From Gammaproteobacteria bacterium (lineage in GTDB: Bacteria > Pseudomonadota > Gammaproteobacteria > Burkholderiales > Sulfuricellaceae): a stretch of 35,683 nucleotides of DNA. Below the pieces are notes generated by a model. That model worked only from the letters and a program-made list of their open reading frames with translations. It made no database searches and was not told the DNA's origin. Of the stretch, positions 17,949 to 28,397 are shown in pieces (position 1 is the stretch's first letter; each line of letters starts with the position of its first letter). The stretch lies in contig JAHJJI010000092.1 of assembly GCA_018823025.1 (NCBI GenBank), positions 1 to 35,683 on the forward strand, in the 5' to 3' direction. A program made the translations under genes and the position numbers.

Positions 17949-19293
17949 ATTGAGACAAATTTGGAGCGATCTGCGGTCGAGCTTTTGGTTTTTGCCTTTT
18001 CTGATTGTCCTGGCCAGCATTGTTTACGCGGTGGTGTTGATCCAAATAGACTACGCCGGGGGTAACCGATGGCTGGCCAAGTGGCCACGGACATTTGGGG
18101 TCGGGTCGGAAGGCGCGCGCGATATTTTGTCTACGCTTGCCGGTTCGATGATGACCGTTATGGGCATCACGTTCGCCATGACCCTGCTGGCATTGGCGCT
18201 GGTGTCGAGCCAATACACCTCGCGCATCTTGCGCAACTTCATGCGCAGCCGTGTCACGCAGGTCACGCTGGGAACCTTTGCCGGAATTTTCGTCTATTGT
18301 TTGATCGTGTTGCACACTATTCGCACTGGCGATGCGCCATTCGTGCCCAGCCTGGCGGTGTTTTTCGCATTTGTTCTGGCGTTTGGCGGCATTGCTGTCC
18401 TCATTTTTTTTATTCATCACATCGCCTCGTCGATCCAGGCTTCCAGCATCATCGCCTCGGTCGCTCAGGAAACCATCGCGTCGATTGATCGGCTGTTCCC
18501 GGAAAAACAGGAACCCGGCACCGACAAAGCTGAGGGTGAACTGAACGAGCGGCCCCTTCCATCTCTGGATGAGAGGACTTGGTACGTGGTGCCGGCGGAG
18601 GTGAGCGGCTACATACAGAGCGTGGATATTGACGCCATCCTGCACCTGGCGCGGGACAGGAGGACCATCGTGCGGATGGAGCATGGCATCGGTGCGTTCG
18701 TTGTGCAAGATGCTGCGTTGGCATCGCTCGCCCTGACGTACCCGCCGGATCAGGAGACGATTGATGCCCTGAATGGGGCTTACAGTATTGGTCGCCATCG
18801 CACGGCTGATCAGGACCCCGCTTTCGGTATCAGGCAGATCGTGGATATGGCCTTGAAGGCCCTTTCGCCCGGCGTCAATGACACCTCGACGGCGGTGATG
18901 TGCGTGGATTACTTGACAGCGATTCTGGCTCGGCTGGTTTGTCGGCGATTACCGCCATCGCACCGTTACGAGGGAGAAACACTGCGTGTGATCGCCATCG
19001 TTCCGACCTTTGAAGGTCTGCTGGCCGAGGCGTTCGACCAGATTCGGGGTAGCGCCGCAGGCAATGTCGGCATCATGGCGCGTATGCTCGGCGCCATCGA
19101 TACCATCGGCAGCCTGACGACCGATCAGCGGCGCAGGCAGGCGCTCGACGAACAGGTGCAATGGATTGCCGAACTGGCCGACCGCACCATCGAATCCACC
19201 CATGATCGCGCGCGGATCGAAAGGCGGCTGATGGAGGTGCGCGAAGCACTGGTATCTGAGCCCGCTTTGTGCGCATGGGAAGAGAGGGCATAG
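17941..19293 (+). CDS. DUF2254 family integral membrane protein
   Basis: This 450-residue protein has hydrophobic segments near residues 17-37, 62-85, 103-123 and 138-158, the layout of DUF2254 proteins, including the family stretch [20 protein letters not shown] followed by [13 protein letters not shown]. The larger C-terminal part is soluble and contains [10 protein letters not shown]. The function of the family is not established. It overlaps the end of xfp by eight bases, so it is co-translated with phosphoketolase. The gene separates the intact xfp from a short piece of xfp-like sequence, which suggests it may have entered this place during a rearrangement. A role as channel or envelope protein would be speculation. 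Confidence 0.88.
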   Translation: MNKLRQIWSDLRSSFWFLPFLIVLASIVYAVVLIQIDYAGGNRWLAKWPRTFGVGSEGARDILSTLAGSMMTVMGITFAMTLLALALVSSQYTSRILRNFMRSRVTQVTLGTFAGIFVYCLIVLHTIRTGDAPFVPSLAVFFAFVLAFGGIAVLIFFIHHIASSIQASSIIASVAQETIASIDRLFPEKQEPGTDKAEGELNERPLPSLDERTWYVVPAEVSGYIQSVDIDAILHLARDRRTIVRMEHGIGAFVVQDAALASLALTYPPDQETIDALNGAYSIGRHRTADQDPAFGIRQIVDMALKALSPGVNDTSTAVMCVDYLTAILARLVCRRLPPSHRYEGETLRVIAIVPTFEGLLAEAFDQIRGSAAGNVGIMARMLGAIDTIGSLTTDQRRRQALDEQVQWIAELADRTIESTHDRARIERRLMEVREALVSEPALCAWEERA

Positions 19294-19297
19294 GGTT

Positions 19298-19462
19298 ATG
19301 AAACCGAACCCGGAAATGGCAGGCACGACCTCGACTCCATTCGACACGGCAGTGATGAATGACCTGGATGGCTTTCATTTTATCGCCGACGTCATCGACC
19401 GAGCGCCCGCCCTGGAGTCGCCAGACGGCCTCAGTCAGGCCGAGGCGCAGACGAAAGGATGA
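19298..19462 (+). CDS. Small ORF derived from the C-terminus of a phosphoketolase
   Basis: The ORF has 54 codons, starts four bases after the DUF2254 stop and overlaps the ppk2 start. Residues 9-39 ([17 protein letters not shown], then [14 protein letters not shown]) align without gaps to the C-terminal part of the xfp product. By hand count 69 of 93 bases and 22 of 31 residues match, and about half of the differing codons are synonymous. It lacks everything else of the enzyme, so it cannot be catalytic. It may be a remnant of a second xfp copy or of a duplication that placed the DUF2254 gene here. Its intact frame and coupled ends mean translation as a micro-protein is possible. Confidence 0.6.
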   Translation: MKPNPEMAGTTSTPFDTAVMNDLDGFHFIADVIDRAPALESPDGLSQAEAQTKG

Positions 19463-20352
19463 TGATGAAAATAAAGTCCAAGGACTTCCGGGTGAAGGAA
19501 GGCAAAAAAGTCAGCCTCAAGAAGTGGCCGACGCTGGTGAAACCTGCTTACAAATCGAAGAAGAAGTACAAAAAGCTACTCAAAAAACAGGTGACGGAGC
19601 TAAGTGAGCTGCAACGATTGCACTATGCATCCAACCGCTATGCGGTGTTGCTGATATTTCAGGCCATGGATGCTGCCGGCAAGGATGGGGCCATCCGGCA
19701 CGTGATGTCCGGCATCAATCCCCAGGGTTGCCAGGTGTTCAGTTTCAAACACCCGAGTGCGACTGAACTGGAACACGACTTTCTGTGGCGCACCACGCAG
19801 TCCCTGCCGGAACGCGGCCGGATCGGAATTTTCAACCGATCCTATTACGAGGAGGTATTGATCGTTCGCGTGCATCCGGAAATTCTCCAGGGCCAAGGGC
19901 TTCCGGATGGCTTGCTCGACGAGAAAACAGTCTGGCCGGAGCGCTATCGTTCCATCGTGGACCAGGAGAACCATCTTTATCGTAACGGCACACGGATCAT
20001 CAAGTTCTTTCTTCACCTTTCGGAGGAAGAACAACGCAAGCGCTTTCTCGATCGCATCGACGAGCCCGAAAAAAACTGGAAATTCTGTCTTGCCGACATT
20101 GTGGAGCGGAAATTCTGGAAACAGTACATGCACGCCTATGAGGCGTGCCTGAGTGCAACGAGCACCAAAAATTCACCCTGGTATGTCGTGCCCGCCGACG
20201 ACAAGAAGAATGCCCGGCTGATTGTTTCCAGAATCATTCTGGATACCTTCAAGGCGCTCAAAATGAGCTATCCCGAAACCGACGCCAAGCGCCAGAAGGA
20301 ATTGCTGTCGATTCGTCACCAGTTGATGAAAAAAGACTCGAGTGACAACTGA
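19459..20352 (+). CDS. ppk2: Polyphosphate kinase 2 family protein (polyphosphate:nucleotide phosphotransferase)
   Basis: Transfers phosphate between inorganic polyphosphate and nucleotides. The 297-residue protein has the Walker A-like motif [10 protein letters not shown] (68-77), the Walker B/lid region [17 protein letters not shown], and [21 protein letters not shown]. The wording of these motifs fits the PPK2 group that acts on AMP/ADP (class III-like) better than the class I consensus, but substrate choice cannot be settled by eye. Three ATG codons in a row (19459, 19462, 19465) are possible starts; the first overlaps the preceding small ORF. As the last gene of the phosphoketolase operon, it would let the cell use polyphosphate together with the acetate kinase ATP route. 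Confidence 0.92.
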   Translation: MMMKIKSKDFRVKEGKKVSLKKWPTLVKPAYKSKKKYKKLLKKQVTELSELQRLHYASNRYAVLLIFQAMDAAGKDGAIRHVMSGINPQGCQVFSFKHPSATELEHDFLWRTTQSLPERGRIGIFNRSYYEEVLIVRVHPEILQGQGLPDGLLDEKTVWPERYRSIVDQENHLYRNGTRIIKFFLHLSEEEQRKRFLDRIDEPEKNWKFCLADIVERKFWKQYMHAYEACLSATSTKNSPWYVVPADDKKNARLIVSRIILDTFKALKMSYPETDAKRQKELLSIRHQLMKKDSSDN

Positions 20353-20394
20353 ACTCGATAAATCGGCATATGCTGGCGACTTGGTTTCGCACTG

Positions 20395-20417
20395 GTTGGT
20401 GCGATACCGAACAGAAG
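20395..20417 (+). promoter_or_regulatory. Palindromic motif GTGCG-N4-CG(A)AC, copy 3
   Basis: GTGCG-atac-CGAAC-AGAAGT, about 110 bases before the GTG start of the small gene that leads into the N-ATPase operon. One half-site base differs from the perfect palindrome at 6949, but the spacer ATAC and the trailing GAAGT are the same. Likely part of the operon's control region. Confidence 0.45.
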
Positions 20418-20525
20418 TAGCGCGCAATGACAGGTAGTCTCGATAACTACTAAACTTTAACGCAGACACTTAATTATTCATTCGTGCGAAATAAACTTCA
20501 TTTATTATTCAAAGAGGAAACACCC

Positions 20526-20720
20526 GTGGCCAAAATGGAACAACTGGAATTGAATGCGCATCGCAGTGAAATCGTTGCGGATATGCGCAGCCTGGTTGAA
20601 AAATATCGCACGATATTCGATTGGGATATTCCGGAAATTGACCAGGGTGCCGCAGATACGCTTATTTTGGCGGCAATGCACGAAGCCCTGGACGATATTG
20701 CAGCGAAATTGGCAGGTTAA
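20526..20720 (+). CDS. Small acidic helical protein of unknown function, leader gene of the N-ATPase operon
   Basis: A 64-residue product starting with GTG at 20526, preceded by AGAGGAAA at good spacing; an upstream GTG at 20484 in the same frame is possible but lacks such a site. The sequence is soluble and probably all-helical (HRSEIVADMRSLVEKYRTIF, then DWDIPEIDQGAADTLIL). No signal peptide or membrane segment is seen. I do not recognise the family. It ends 33 bases before the atpD start, and the palindromic motif at 20399 lies upstream, so it is likely transcribed with the ATPase genes. Whether it belongs to the complex is unknown. Confidence 0.7.
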   Translation: MAKMEQLELNAHRSEIVADMRSLVEKYRTIFDWDIPEIDQGAADTLILAAMHEALDDIAAKLAG

Positions 20721-20744
20721 ATACCGGAGAGTGGTTATAGATAA

Positions 20745-22582
<1,838 letters not shown>

Positions 22583-22590
<8 letters not shown>

Positions 22591-22921
22591 CGAACTCCAA
22601 AATAAGCCCTCGAAGCCGAAGCCGTCGTTCAGTCAGGAGGTCGGTGCGAAGGCGGCGCGCAAGCTCAAGGCACAGCGCAACGCCGCGCCGGGCGTCTGGT
22701 TCGGCTTGGGCATGATGGGGCTGATCGGCTGGTCGGTGGCGATTCCGATGCTGCTCGGCGCGGCACTCGGCCTCTGGCTGGACCAGCGCTATCCGGGCGG
22801 CCGCTCCTGGACGCTTGCACTGCTGGTGGCCGGGCTCGCCATCGGCTGTTTCAATGCGTGGCGTTGGGTCGCCAGGGAAGACAAGGCCATGCGGGACGAA
22901 CAGGAGGATCACGATGAATGA
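22583..22921 (+). CDS. atpQ: N-type ATPase AtpQ, AtpI/AtpZ-like small membrane protein
   Basis: A 112-residue protein with a charged N-terminal arm (about 1-35, rich in Lys) and two membrane helices (about 38-58 and 73-93), WFGLGMMGLIGWSVAIPMLL being the first. It is the AtpI/AtpZ-type accessory subunit specific to N-ATPase operons, possibly helping ion entry or c-ring assembly; the function is inferred from the family. It overlaps atpC by eight bases and atpR by eight bases. Confidence 0.88.
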
Positions 22922-23228
22922 AACACTGACGCTGGCGCTGGCATTGGCGGCGGGCCTGTTGCTAGGCGCTTTTTTCTTTGGCGGACTTTGGTGGACGGTG
23001 CGCAAGGGCGTTGCGTCTGAGCGGGCAGCACTTTTGTTTCTAGGCAGCATGCTGCTTCGAACAAGTGTTGTACTGCTGGGGTTCTATTTTGTCCTGGGGG
23101 ACAATTGGCAGAGATTAGTCGCGGGTCTGCTCGGTTTTGTCATCGCGCGCCTCATTGTGACGCGGCTGACCCGGCTGTCGGGAGAACACCCAACCCGCCC
23201 GGTACCGGAGACCAGCCATGCGCCTTAG
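22914..23228 (+). CDS. atpR: N-type ATPase AtpR membrane protein
   Basis: A 104-residue protein with three hydrophobic segments (about 4-26, 36-56 and 62-82). The first helix contains GLLLGAFFFGGLWWTVRKG, the typical start of AtpR proteins, and conserved Arg/Lys residues sit at helix ends. It is found only in N-type ATPase operons and is thought to assist the membrane rotor; its exact role is unsettled. AGGAGG at 22902-22907 marks the start at 22914. It overlaps both neighbours (eight and eleven bases). Confidence 0.88.
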   Translation: MNETLTLALALAAGLLLGAFFFGGLWWTVRKGVASERAALLFLGSMLLRTSVVLLGFYFVLGDNWQRLVAGLLGFVIARLIVTRLTRLSGEHPTRPVPETSHAP

Positions 23229-23919
23229 TCCAGACGAGATGATCTTCTGGGAATACGGGTTCCTTAAACTCAACGCCACCATTGTGTTCACCTGGGGGGT
23301 GATGCTGGTGCTGGCGCTCGGTTCAAAGCTCATCACCCGCAGACTTTCCATGGAGTTGGAACGCTCCCGCTGGCAGAACCTTCTGGAAATCGTCGTCACC
23401 GCCATCGAGAAACAAATCGAAGAGGTCGGCCTGAGTCAGCCGCGGAAATATCTCGGCTTTCTGGGCACGCTCTTCCTGTTTGTCGCCACGGCCGCCCTCT
23501 GCACCGTCATTCCCGGCTACCAGCCGCCGACGGGATCGCTCTCGACCACTGCGGCACTCGCCCTGTGCGTGTTCGTGGCCGTGCCGCTGTTCGGCATGGA
23601 ACAGCAGGGACTGGGGGCTTACCTCGCCTCCTACACGAAGCCGACGTTCATCATGCTGCCGTTCAATATCATCAGCGAAATCTCGCGTACGCTGGCCCTG
23701 GCCATCCGCCTGTTCGGCAACATGATGAGCGGGGCGATGATCATCGGCATCCTGCTGAGCATCACGCCCTTCATCTTTCCGATTGTCATGACGGTGCTCG
23801 GCCTGCTCACTGGCATGGTGCAGGCCTACATCTTCTTCATCCTGGCCACTGTCTACATCGCGGCCGCCACGCGCGTCCGCACGCCGGAACCCGAGCCTGA
23901 CGCAGAGCCCAACCCATGA
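23218..23919 (+). CDS. atpB: N-type ATPase subunit a
   Basis: Membrane stator channel of the rotary ATPase. The 233-residue protein has several membrane helices and the essential arginine of helix 5 within LALAIRLFGNMMSG (R164), which faces the c-ring carboxylate. The early motif DEMIFWEYGFLKLNATI is typical of N-type a subunits, which are shorter than the F-type ones. The C-terminus ends in a Pro/Glu tail, TPEPEPDAEPNP, beyond the last helix. It is followed by 31 bases and a ribosome site AAAGGAGA for atpE. Confidence 0.95.
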   Translation: MRLSPDEMIFWEYGFLKLNATIVFTWGVMLVLALGSKLITRRLSMELERSRWQNLLEIVVTAIEKQIEEVGLSQPRKYLGFLGTLFLFVATAALCTVIPGYQPPTGSLSTTAALALCVFVAVPLFGMEQQGLGAYLASYTKPTFIMLPFNIISEISRTLALAIRLFGNMMSGAMIIGILLSITPFIFPIVMTVLGLLTGMVQAYIFFILATVYIAAATRVRTPEPEPDAEPNP

Positions 23920-23950
23920 AACCACAACGCTAACGACCAAAGGAGACACT

Positions 23951-24232
23951 ATGGATAGCACGACGATCATCGCGGTGGCATCGATTGTCACTGCCGGCAT
24001 CACCACCGGTTTCGGCACCATGGCCCCGGCACTGGGCGAAGGGAGGGCGGTCGCGACAGCGCTGACTTCGCTGGCCCAGCAGCCTGACGCTTCCGCCACC
24101 ATCACCCGTACCCTGTTCGTCGGTCTGGCGATGATCGAGTCGACGGCCATCTACTGTTTCGTGGTCTCGATGATTCTCCTTTTTGCCAATCCGTTCTGGA
24201 ATCAAGCTATCGCCCAAGTCGCCGGAAAGTAG
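23951..24232 (+). CDS. atpE: N-type ATPase c-ring subunit
   Basis: A 93-residue hairpin of two membrane helices joined by the polar loop AQQPDAS. In helix 2 the ion site is E63-S64-T65 with Y68 (IESTAIY), the arrangement of Na+-binding c subunits such as that of Ilyobacter tartaricus. In helix 1, after P26, the position equal to that protein's Gln32 is Glu (ALGEG, E30), giving two carboxylates per site. Both helix signatures are typical for N-type rings. Na+ coupling was proposed for this class, but an N-type ring from Burkholderia was, as I recall, found proton-specific. The ion is therefore open. Confidence 0.95.
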   Translation: MDSTTIIAVASIVTAGITTGFGTMAPALGEGRAVATALTSLAQQPDASATITRTLFVGLAMIESTAIYCFVVSMILLFANPFWNQAIAQVAGK

Positions 24233-24234
24233 CC

Positions 24235-25047
24235 ATGCTGATCGATTGGTTCACCGTTGCTGCGCAAGTCATCAACTTCCTCATCCTGGTGTGGTTGCTG
24301 AAGCGTTTTCTTTACCAGCCCATCCTTCGCGCCATCGACGCGCGGGAGCAGCGTATAGCTTCGGCACTCGCGGACGCCGACGCGAAAAACGCCGAAGCCC
24401 AAAAGGAGCGCGATGAGTTCCGGCTCAAGAACGAGGCCTTCGACCAGCAGCGCGCCGCACTCCTGAGCAAGGCGACAGATGAGGCGAAGGCCGAGCGTCA
24501 ACGGCTCCTGGACGAAGCGCGGCAGGCAGCCGATGCCTTGAGAGCCAAGCGGATGCAAACCTTGAGTAACGACGCCCATAACCTGAATCAAGCCATCAGT
24601 CGCCGGACCCAGCAGGAGGTGTTCGCCATCGCGCGCAAGGTGCTGTCCGATCTCGCCACGACGGGCCTGGAAGAACGCATGGGCGGGGTATTCACGCGCC
24701 GCTTGCGGGAGTTGGACGGTCAGCTTAAAGAAGACTTCGCCAAGGCCCTGAAGACGGCCTCCGGACCCGCGCGGGTGATCAGCGCGTTCGACCTGCCCGC
24801 TGCGCAACGCGCGGAGATACAAAATGCGGTCAACGAAACCTTCTCGGCTGAAATCCACGTCCAGTTCGAGACCTCGCCTGATCTGGTCAGCGGGATTGAA
24901 CTCAGCACGAATGGACAAAAGATGGCCTGGAGCATCGCGGATTACCTCACGTCGCTGGAAAAGGGCGTTGACGAACTGCTGAAAGCGCGGCCCGAAGCCA
25001 AAGCCGAGCCCAAGCCGGAACAAGGCACCCATGAACAGGGAACCTGA
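24235..25047 (+). CDS. atpF: N-type ATPase subunit b with C-terminal delta-like part
   Basis: Peripheral stalk subunit of 270 residues, well beyond the roughly 156 of an F-type b. One N-terminal membrane helix ([20 protein letters not shown]) leads to a long charged coiled coil (about 35-125, rich in Ala, Glu, Lys, Arg). The region from about 140 to 240 ([19 protein letters not shown]) resembles the delta subunit, which agrees with the absence of a separate atpH in this operon. It ends with the low-complexity tail [15 protein letters not shown]. It overlaps atpA by 17 bases. Confidence 0.94.
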   Translation: MLIDWFTVAAQVINFLILVWLLKRFLYQPILRAIDAREQRIASALADADAKNAEAQKERDEFRLKNEAFDQQRAALLSKATDEAKAERQRLLDEARQAADALRAKRMQTLSNDAHNLNQAISRRTQQEVFAIARKVLSDLATTGLEERMGGVFTRRLRELDGQLKEDFAKALKTASGPARVISAFDLPAAQRAEIQNAVNETFSAEIHVQFETSPDLVSGIELSTNGQKMAWSIADYLTSLEKGVDELLKARPEAKAEPKPEQGTHEQGT

Positions 25048-26701
25048 GCGCCTCCAGGACGTTTTCGAAAGCGCGTTTGCCGGGATATGCCAGGCGCGGG
25101 AAGCATTCACGCCGCAACTAAAGCCACGGGAAGTCGGCACGATCACCAGCATCGCCACGGGCATCGCGAAAGTCTCCGGCCTCCCCGGTGTGGGTTTCGA
25201 GGAGGTGCTGAAATTTCCCGGCGATATGTATGGCATCGCATTCAACGTCGATGCGGACGAAATCGGCGCCGTTCTGCTGGGTGACTACTGGCAGTTGCAG
25301 GCGGGCGATGAAGTCGAACGCAGAGGGCATGTGGTGGATGTGCCGGTGGGGGACGGGTTGATCGGGCGCATCATCAACCCGATGGGGCGCCCCCTGGACG
25401 GCAATGGCCCGGTGCTTTCCAGCGCGCGCCTGCCGGTCGAACGCCCCGCCCCGCCCATCATGGACCGCGCGCCCGTCGCCGTACCGTTGCAAACAGGTAT
25501 CAAGGTCATCGATGCGCTCATCCCCATAGGGCGCGGCCAACGCGAGTTGATACTCGGCGACCGGCAGACCGGCAAGACCGCAATCGCGCTCGATGCGATA
25601 CTCAATCAACGCGACCAAGACGTGCTGTGCGTTTATTGCGCCATCGGCCAGCGCGCATCCGGCGTGGCCAAAGTCATCGCCACTCTGCGCGAAAAAGGCG
25701 CGATGGATTACACCATCGTGGTCGTTACCGAAGGCAACGATCCACCCGGACTCGCCTATGTGGCACCCTATGCCGCCACCAGCATCGCGGAGCATTTCAT
25801 GGAACAAGGCCGTGACGTGCTGATCGTGTACGACGACCTCACCCATCATGCGCGCGCCTATCGCGAGCTATCCCTGCTATTGCGTCGCCCGCCCGGCCGG
25901 GAGGCTTTTCCCGGCGACATCTTCTACATCCACTCGCGGCTGCTGGAGCGTGCAACGCACTTGCGCCCGGAACTCGGCGGCGGATCGCTGACGGCACTAC
26001 CCATCATCGAAACCGAGGCGCAGGACATTTCCGCCTATATCCCGACCAACCTGATTTCCATCACGGACGGGCAGATCTACCTCTCGCCGTCACTATTCGA
26101 ATTGGGCGTGCTGCCCGCGGTCGATGTCAGCAAATCCGTTTCGCGCGTCGGCGGCAAGGCGCAACGCGCGGCCTACCGTGCGGTGGCGGGCGATCTCAAG
26201 CTCGCCTACGCCCAGTTCGAGGAACTCGAGACGTTTGCCCGCTTCGGTGCCCGCCAGGATGAAGACACGCGCAAGATCCTCGAGCATGGACGTCGCATCC
26301 GTGCCTGCCTCAAGCAGCCGGAATTCGCGCCAGTATCCGTGCCCGCACAAATTGCCGTGCTGCTGGCGTTAACTGCGGAACTCTTTGACGTCGTGCCGCT
26401 GGCCCAGATGACCGACGCCGAGAATGCCGTGCGCGAGGCTGCGGCAGATATTCCAGTCGAGGTGTGCACGAGATTTGACAGTGCCGAAAAGTTTAGCAAC
26501 GAAGATCGCAAAACAATCATAGCAATCGCTCGCCAAGCACTCGAAGAGTTCACGCCCGGGCCGGAATCCAAGTCTGATTTGGATCATGAGACCGAAGAAG
26601 ATACACAACCTGTGCCCCAGGCTGAGCCTAAGTTGAAGGCTGGAGCAAAACCGGATGATACCAAGACTGAGCCCAAGGCGGCACTCAAGGAGAAATCATG
26701 A
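25031..26701 (+). CDS. atpA: N-type ATPase alpha subunit
   Basis: Non-catalytic nucleotide-binding subunit, 556 residues, longer than a usual 510. It has [13 protein letters not shown], the Walker A motif GDRQTGKT (176-183), [20 protein letters not shown] and [20 protein letters not shown]. The additional length is a C-terminal charged tail of about 45 residues ([13 protein letters not shown], then [15 protein letters not shown]), rich in Glu, Lys and Pro, which the F1 hexamer does not need. It overlaps atpF and shares an ATGA overlap with atpG. Confidence 0.96.
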   Translation: MNREPERLQDVFESAFAGICQAREAFTPQLKPREVGTITSIATGIAKVSGLPGVGFEEVLKFPGDMYGIAFNVDADEIGAVLLGDYWQLQAGDEVERRGHVVDVPVGDGLIGRIINPMGRPLDGNGPVLSSARLPVERPAPPIMDRAPVAVPLQTGIKVIDALIPIGRGQRELILGDRQTGKTAIALDAILNQRDQDVLCVYCAIGQRASGVAKVIATLREKGAMDYTIVVVTEGNDPPGLAYVAPYAATSIAEHFMEQGRDVLIVYDDLTHHARAYRELSLLLRRPPGREAFPGDIFYIHSRLLERATHLRPELGGGSLTALPIIETEAQDISAYIPTNLISITDGQIYLSPSLFELGVLPAVDVSKSVSRVGGKAQRAAYRAVAGDLKLAYAQFEELETFARFGARQDEDTRKILEHGRRIRACLKQPEFAPVSVPAQIAVLLALTAELFDVVPLAQMTDAENAVREAAADIPVEVCTRFDSAEKFSNEDRKTIIAIARQALEEFTPGPESKSDLDHETEEDTQPVPQAEPKLKAGAKPDDTKTEPKAALKEKS

Positions 26702-27582
26702 GCGACACCACGGCGAGCCTGCGACACAAGATCGCCAGTGCCGGAGAGCTCGAATCCGTGGTGCGCACGATGAAGGCCATGGCCGCGTCGAGTATCGGGC
26801 AATACGAGAATGCGGTGCGCTCCCTGGATGATTATTATCGGACCGTGCAACTGGGCTTGGTCGCGTGTTTCCGGCAGGGTGAATCCGCTGGTGCAACGAA
26901 GCGATCGGAGCAGAAGGAAGCAGGAACGATAGGCGCGGTCGTGTTCGGTTCCGACCAGGGACTGGTTGGTCAATTCAATGATGTGATGGTGGAATTTGTC
27001 GTGCAGTCGCTGGGAAGCTTGCCCGGCAAAAAGATAGTCTGGGCGGTCGGCGAGCGCATTCAGTCCCGCCTCGCGGATACCGACCTGATACCGGGGAAAA
27101 GCTTCACTCTGCCGAATTCCATTAACGCGATTACACCGCTCATAGGACAAATACTGATAGAAATGGAAGCACAGCGTGACAATGGCGAAATCGCGCAGGT
27201 TTACCTTTTCCATCACCGCCCCAGGTCTGGGGCGATTTACACCCCGGTGAGTCAACGTCTGCTTCCCCTGGACAGCGTGTGGCGGAATGATTTGACGGCA
27301 ATCCACTGGCCGACCAAAAGTTTGCCCGAGGTCATGAATAACCGAGAGCAAACGCTGCTGGCGTTGGTCCGAGAATATCTATTCGTCTCGCTTTTCAGGG
27401 CATGCGCCGAATCCCTGGCAAGCGAAAACGCCAGCCGTCTTGATGCGATGCAACGCGCTGAAAAAAATATCGACGAACTGCTGGAGGACCTGAACCGAAC
27501 GTTTCACCGCCTTCGTCAGAGCGGAATCGACGAGGAGTTATTCGACGTTGTCTCCGGCTTCGAGGCGCTGGCAACGTCTTAG
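26698..27582 (+). CDS. atpG: N-type ATPase gamma subunit
   Basis: Rotor shaft of the N-type ATPase, 294 residues. The N-terminal helix ([37 protein letters not shown]) and the C-terminal helix (about 235-290) form the antiparallel coiled coil. The Rossmann-like middle contains [17 protein letters not shown]. Length and motifs fit the family. It is the last gene of the operon; no terminator is obvious in the 96 bases before mobA, so read-through is possible. Confidence 0.95.
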   Translation: MSDTTASLRHKIASAGELESVVRTMKAMAASSIGQYENAVRSLDDYYRTVQLGLVACFRQGESAGATKRSEQKEAGTIGAVVFGSDQGLVGQFNDVMVEFVVQSLGSLPGKKIVWAVGERIQSRLADTDLIPGKSFTLPNSINAITPLIGQILIEMEAQRDNGEIAQVYLFHHRPRSGAIYTPVSQRLLPLDSVWRNDLTAIHWPTKSLPEVMNNREQTLLALVREYLFVSLFRACAESLASENASRLDAMQRAEKNIDELLEDLNRTFHRLRQSGIDEELFDVVSGFEALATS

Positions 27583-27678
27583 CAACGACCGAAAGGATAG
27601 GGATGCTGACCTGCTCCCCGTCAACTAGGCGGCAGACGAAAGACTTGCTAACATCTGTCCATTCCGGTTAACCATTTG

Positions 27679-28281
27679 ATGAACAGTTCCGCAATGACTA
27701 CCGAACGATCTAAGATTAGCGCCGTCATTCTGGCTGGCGGACAAGCTAGGCGCATGGGTGGCATCGACAAAGGGCTGGCGCTCCTGAACGGCCGCCCCCT
27801 GGCTGCCTGGGTGCTGGAACGCATAGCGCCACAGGTCGATGAGCTGTTGATCAGTGCCAACCGCAACCTCGACCAATACCGCCTATTCGGTCACCCAGTG
27901 CTGCCTGACACGTCCCCCGACTTTCAGGGTCCGCTCGCCGGACTGCTCCGCGCCATGGCCGAAGCCGCTCACCCGCTGATTCTAAGCGTGCCGTGCGACA
28001 CCCCTTTTCTGCCCGACAATCTGGTTGGTCGACTGACTGTCGCGCTCGAAGAAAGCGGCGCAGACATTGCCATCCCGGTTTGCGGTGGACAGGTTCACCG
28101 AGCAGTTTGCCTGTGCCGGCGTAACCTTTTACCCGGCCTGGAAAATTTCATCGCTCAGGGCGGCCGGCGGGTTGGGGAATGGCAATCCCTGCTTCGGCGC
28201 GTCGAAGTGCCATTCGACGACGAACAGGCTTTTCTCAACCTCAACACCGCGGATGAACTAACCCGACTCGGCACTCGATAA
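27679..28281 (+). CDS. mobA: Molybdenum cofactor guanylyltransferase
   Basis: Transfers GMP to Mo-molybdopterin to give the bis-MGD cofactor used by DMSO-reductase-family enzymes such as nitrate reductases and formate dehydrogenases. The 200-residue protein has the nucleotide-binding loop ILAGGQARRMGGIDKGLALL, then DFQGPLAGLL, VPCDTPFLP, and the C-terminal LNLNTADEL. Starts at TTG 27676, ATG 27679 and ATG 27694 are all possible; none has a strong ribosome site. It is the last plus-strand gene before a strong bidirectional terminator. It implies that the organism makes a molybdoenzyme, none of which is in this window. Confidence 0.94.
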   Translation: MNSSAMTTERSKISAVILAGGQARRMGGIDKGLALLNGRPLAAWVLERIAPQVDELLISANRNLDQYRLFGHPVLPDTSPDFQGPLAGLLRAMAEAAHPLILSVPCDTPFLPDNLVGRLTVALEESGADIAIPVCGGQVHRAVCLCRRNLLPGLENFIAQGGRRVGEWQSLLRRVEVPFDDEQAFLNLNTADELTRLGTR

Positions 28282-28351
28282 GGCAGTCCGCCCCAACAAG
28301 CATAGATTCGCCATCACACTCAGCAAGCAGATTTCTCCCTGCTGAAAACAA

Positions 28352-28382
28352 AAAGGCCCGGCAGAATTCCTGCCGGGCCTTT
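28352..28382. terminator. Bidirectional terminator between mobA and pbpG
   Basis: AAAGGCCCGGCA (28352-28363) and TGCCGGGCCTTT (28371-28382) form a perfect 12-base stem with loop GAATTCC. It lies between the convergent genes mobA (plus) and pbpG (minus), with A and T runs on both sides, so it can serve both strands. Confidence 0.85.
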
Positions 28383-28397
28383 CAATATTGAAACAAT

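Noticed and set aside
17797-18798. A long minus-strand ORF (333 codons) across the end of xfp and the DUF2254 gene
   Set aside because: It is antisense to two clear genes, has no start signal and an improbable composition; typical shadow frame in GC-rich DNA.
24202-25245. A 347-codon minus-strand ORF across atpF and the start of atpA
   Set aside because: Antisense shadow of conserved ATPase subunits; no ribosome site or motif.
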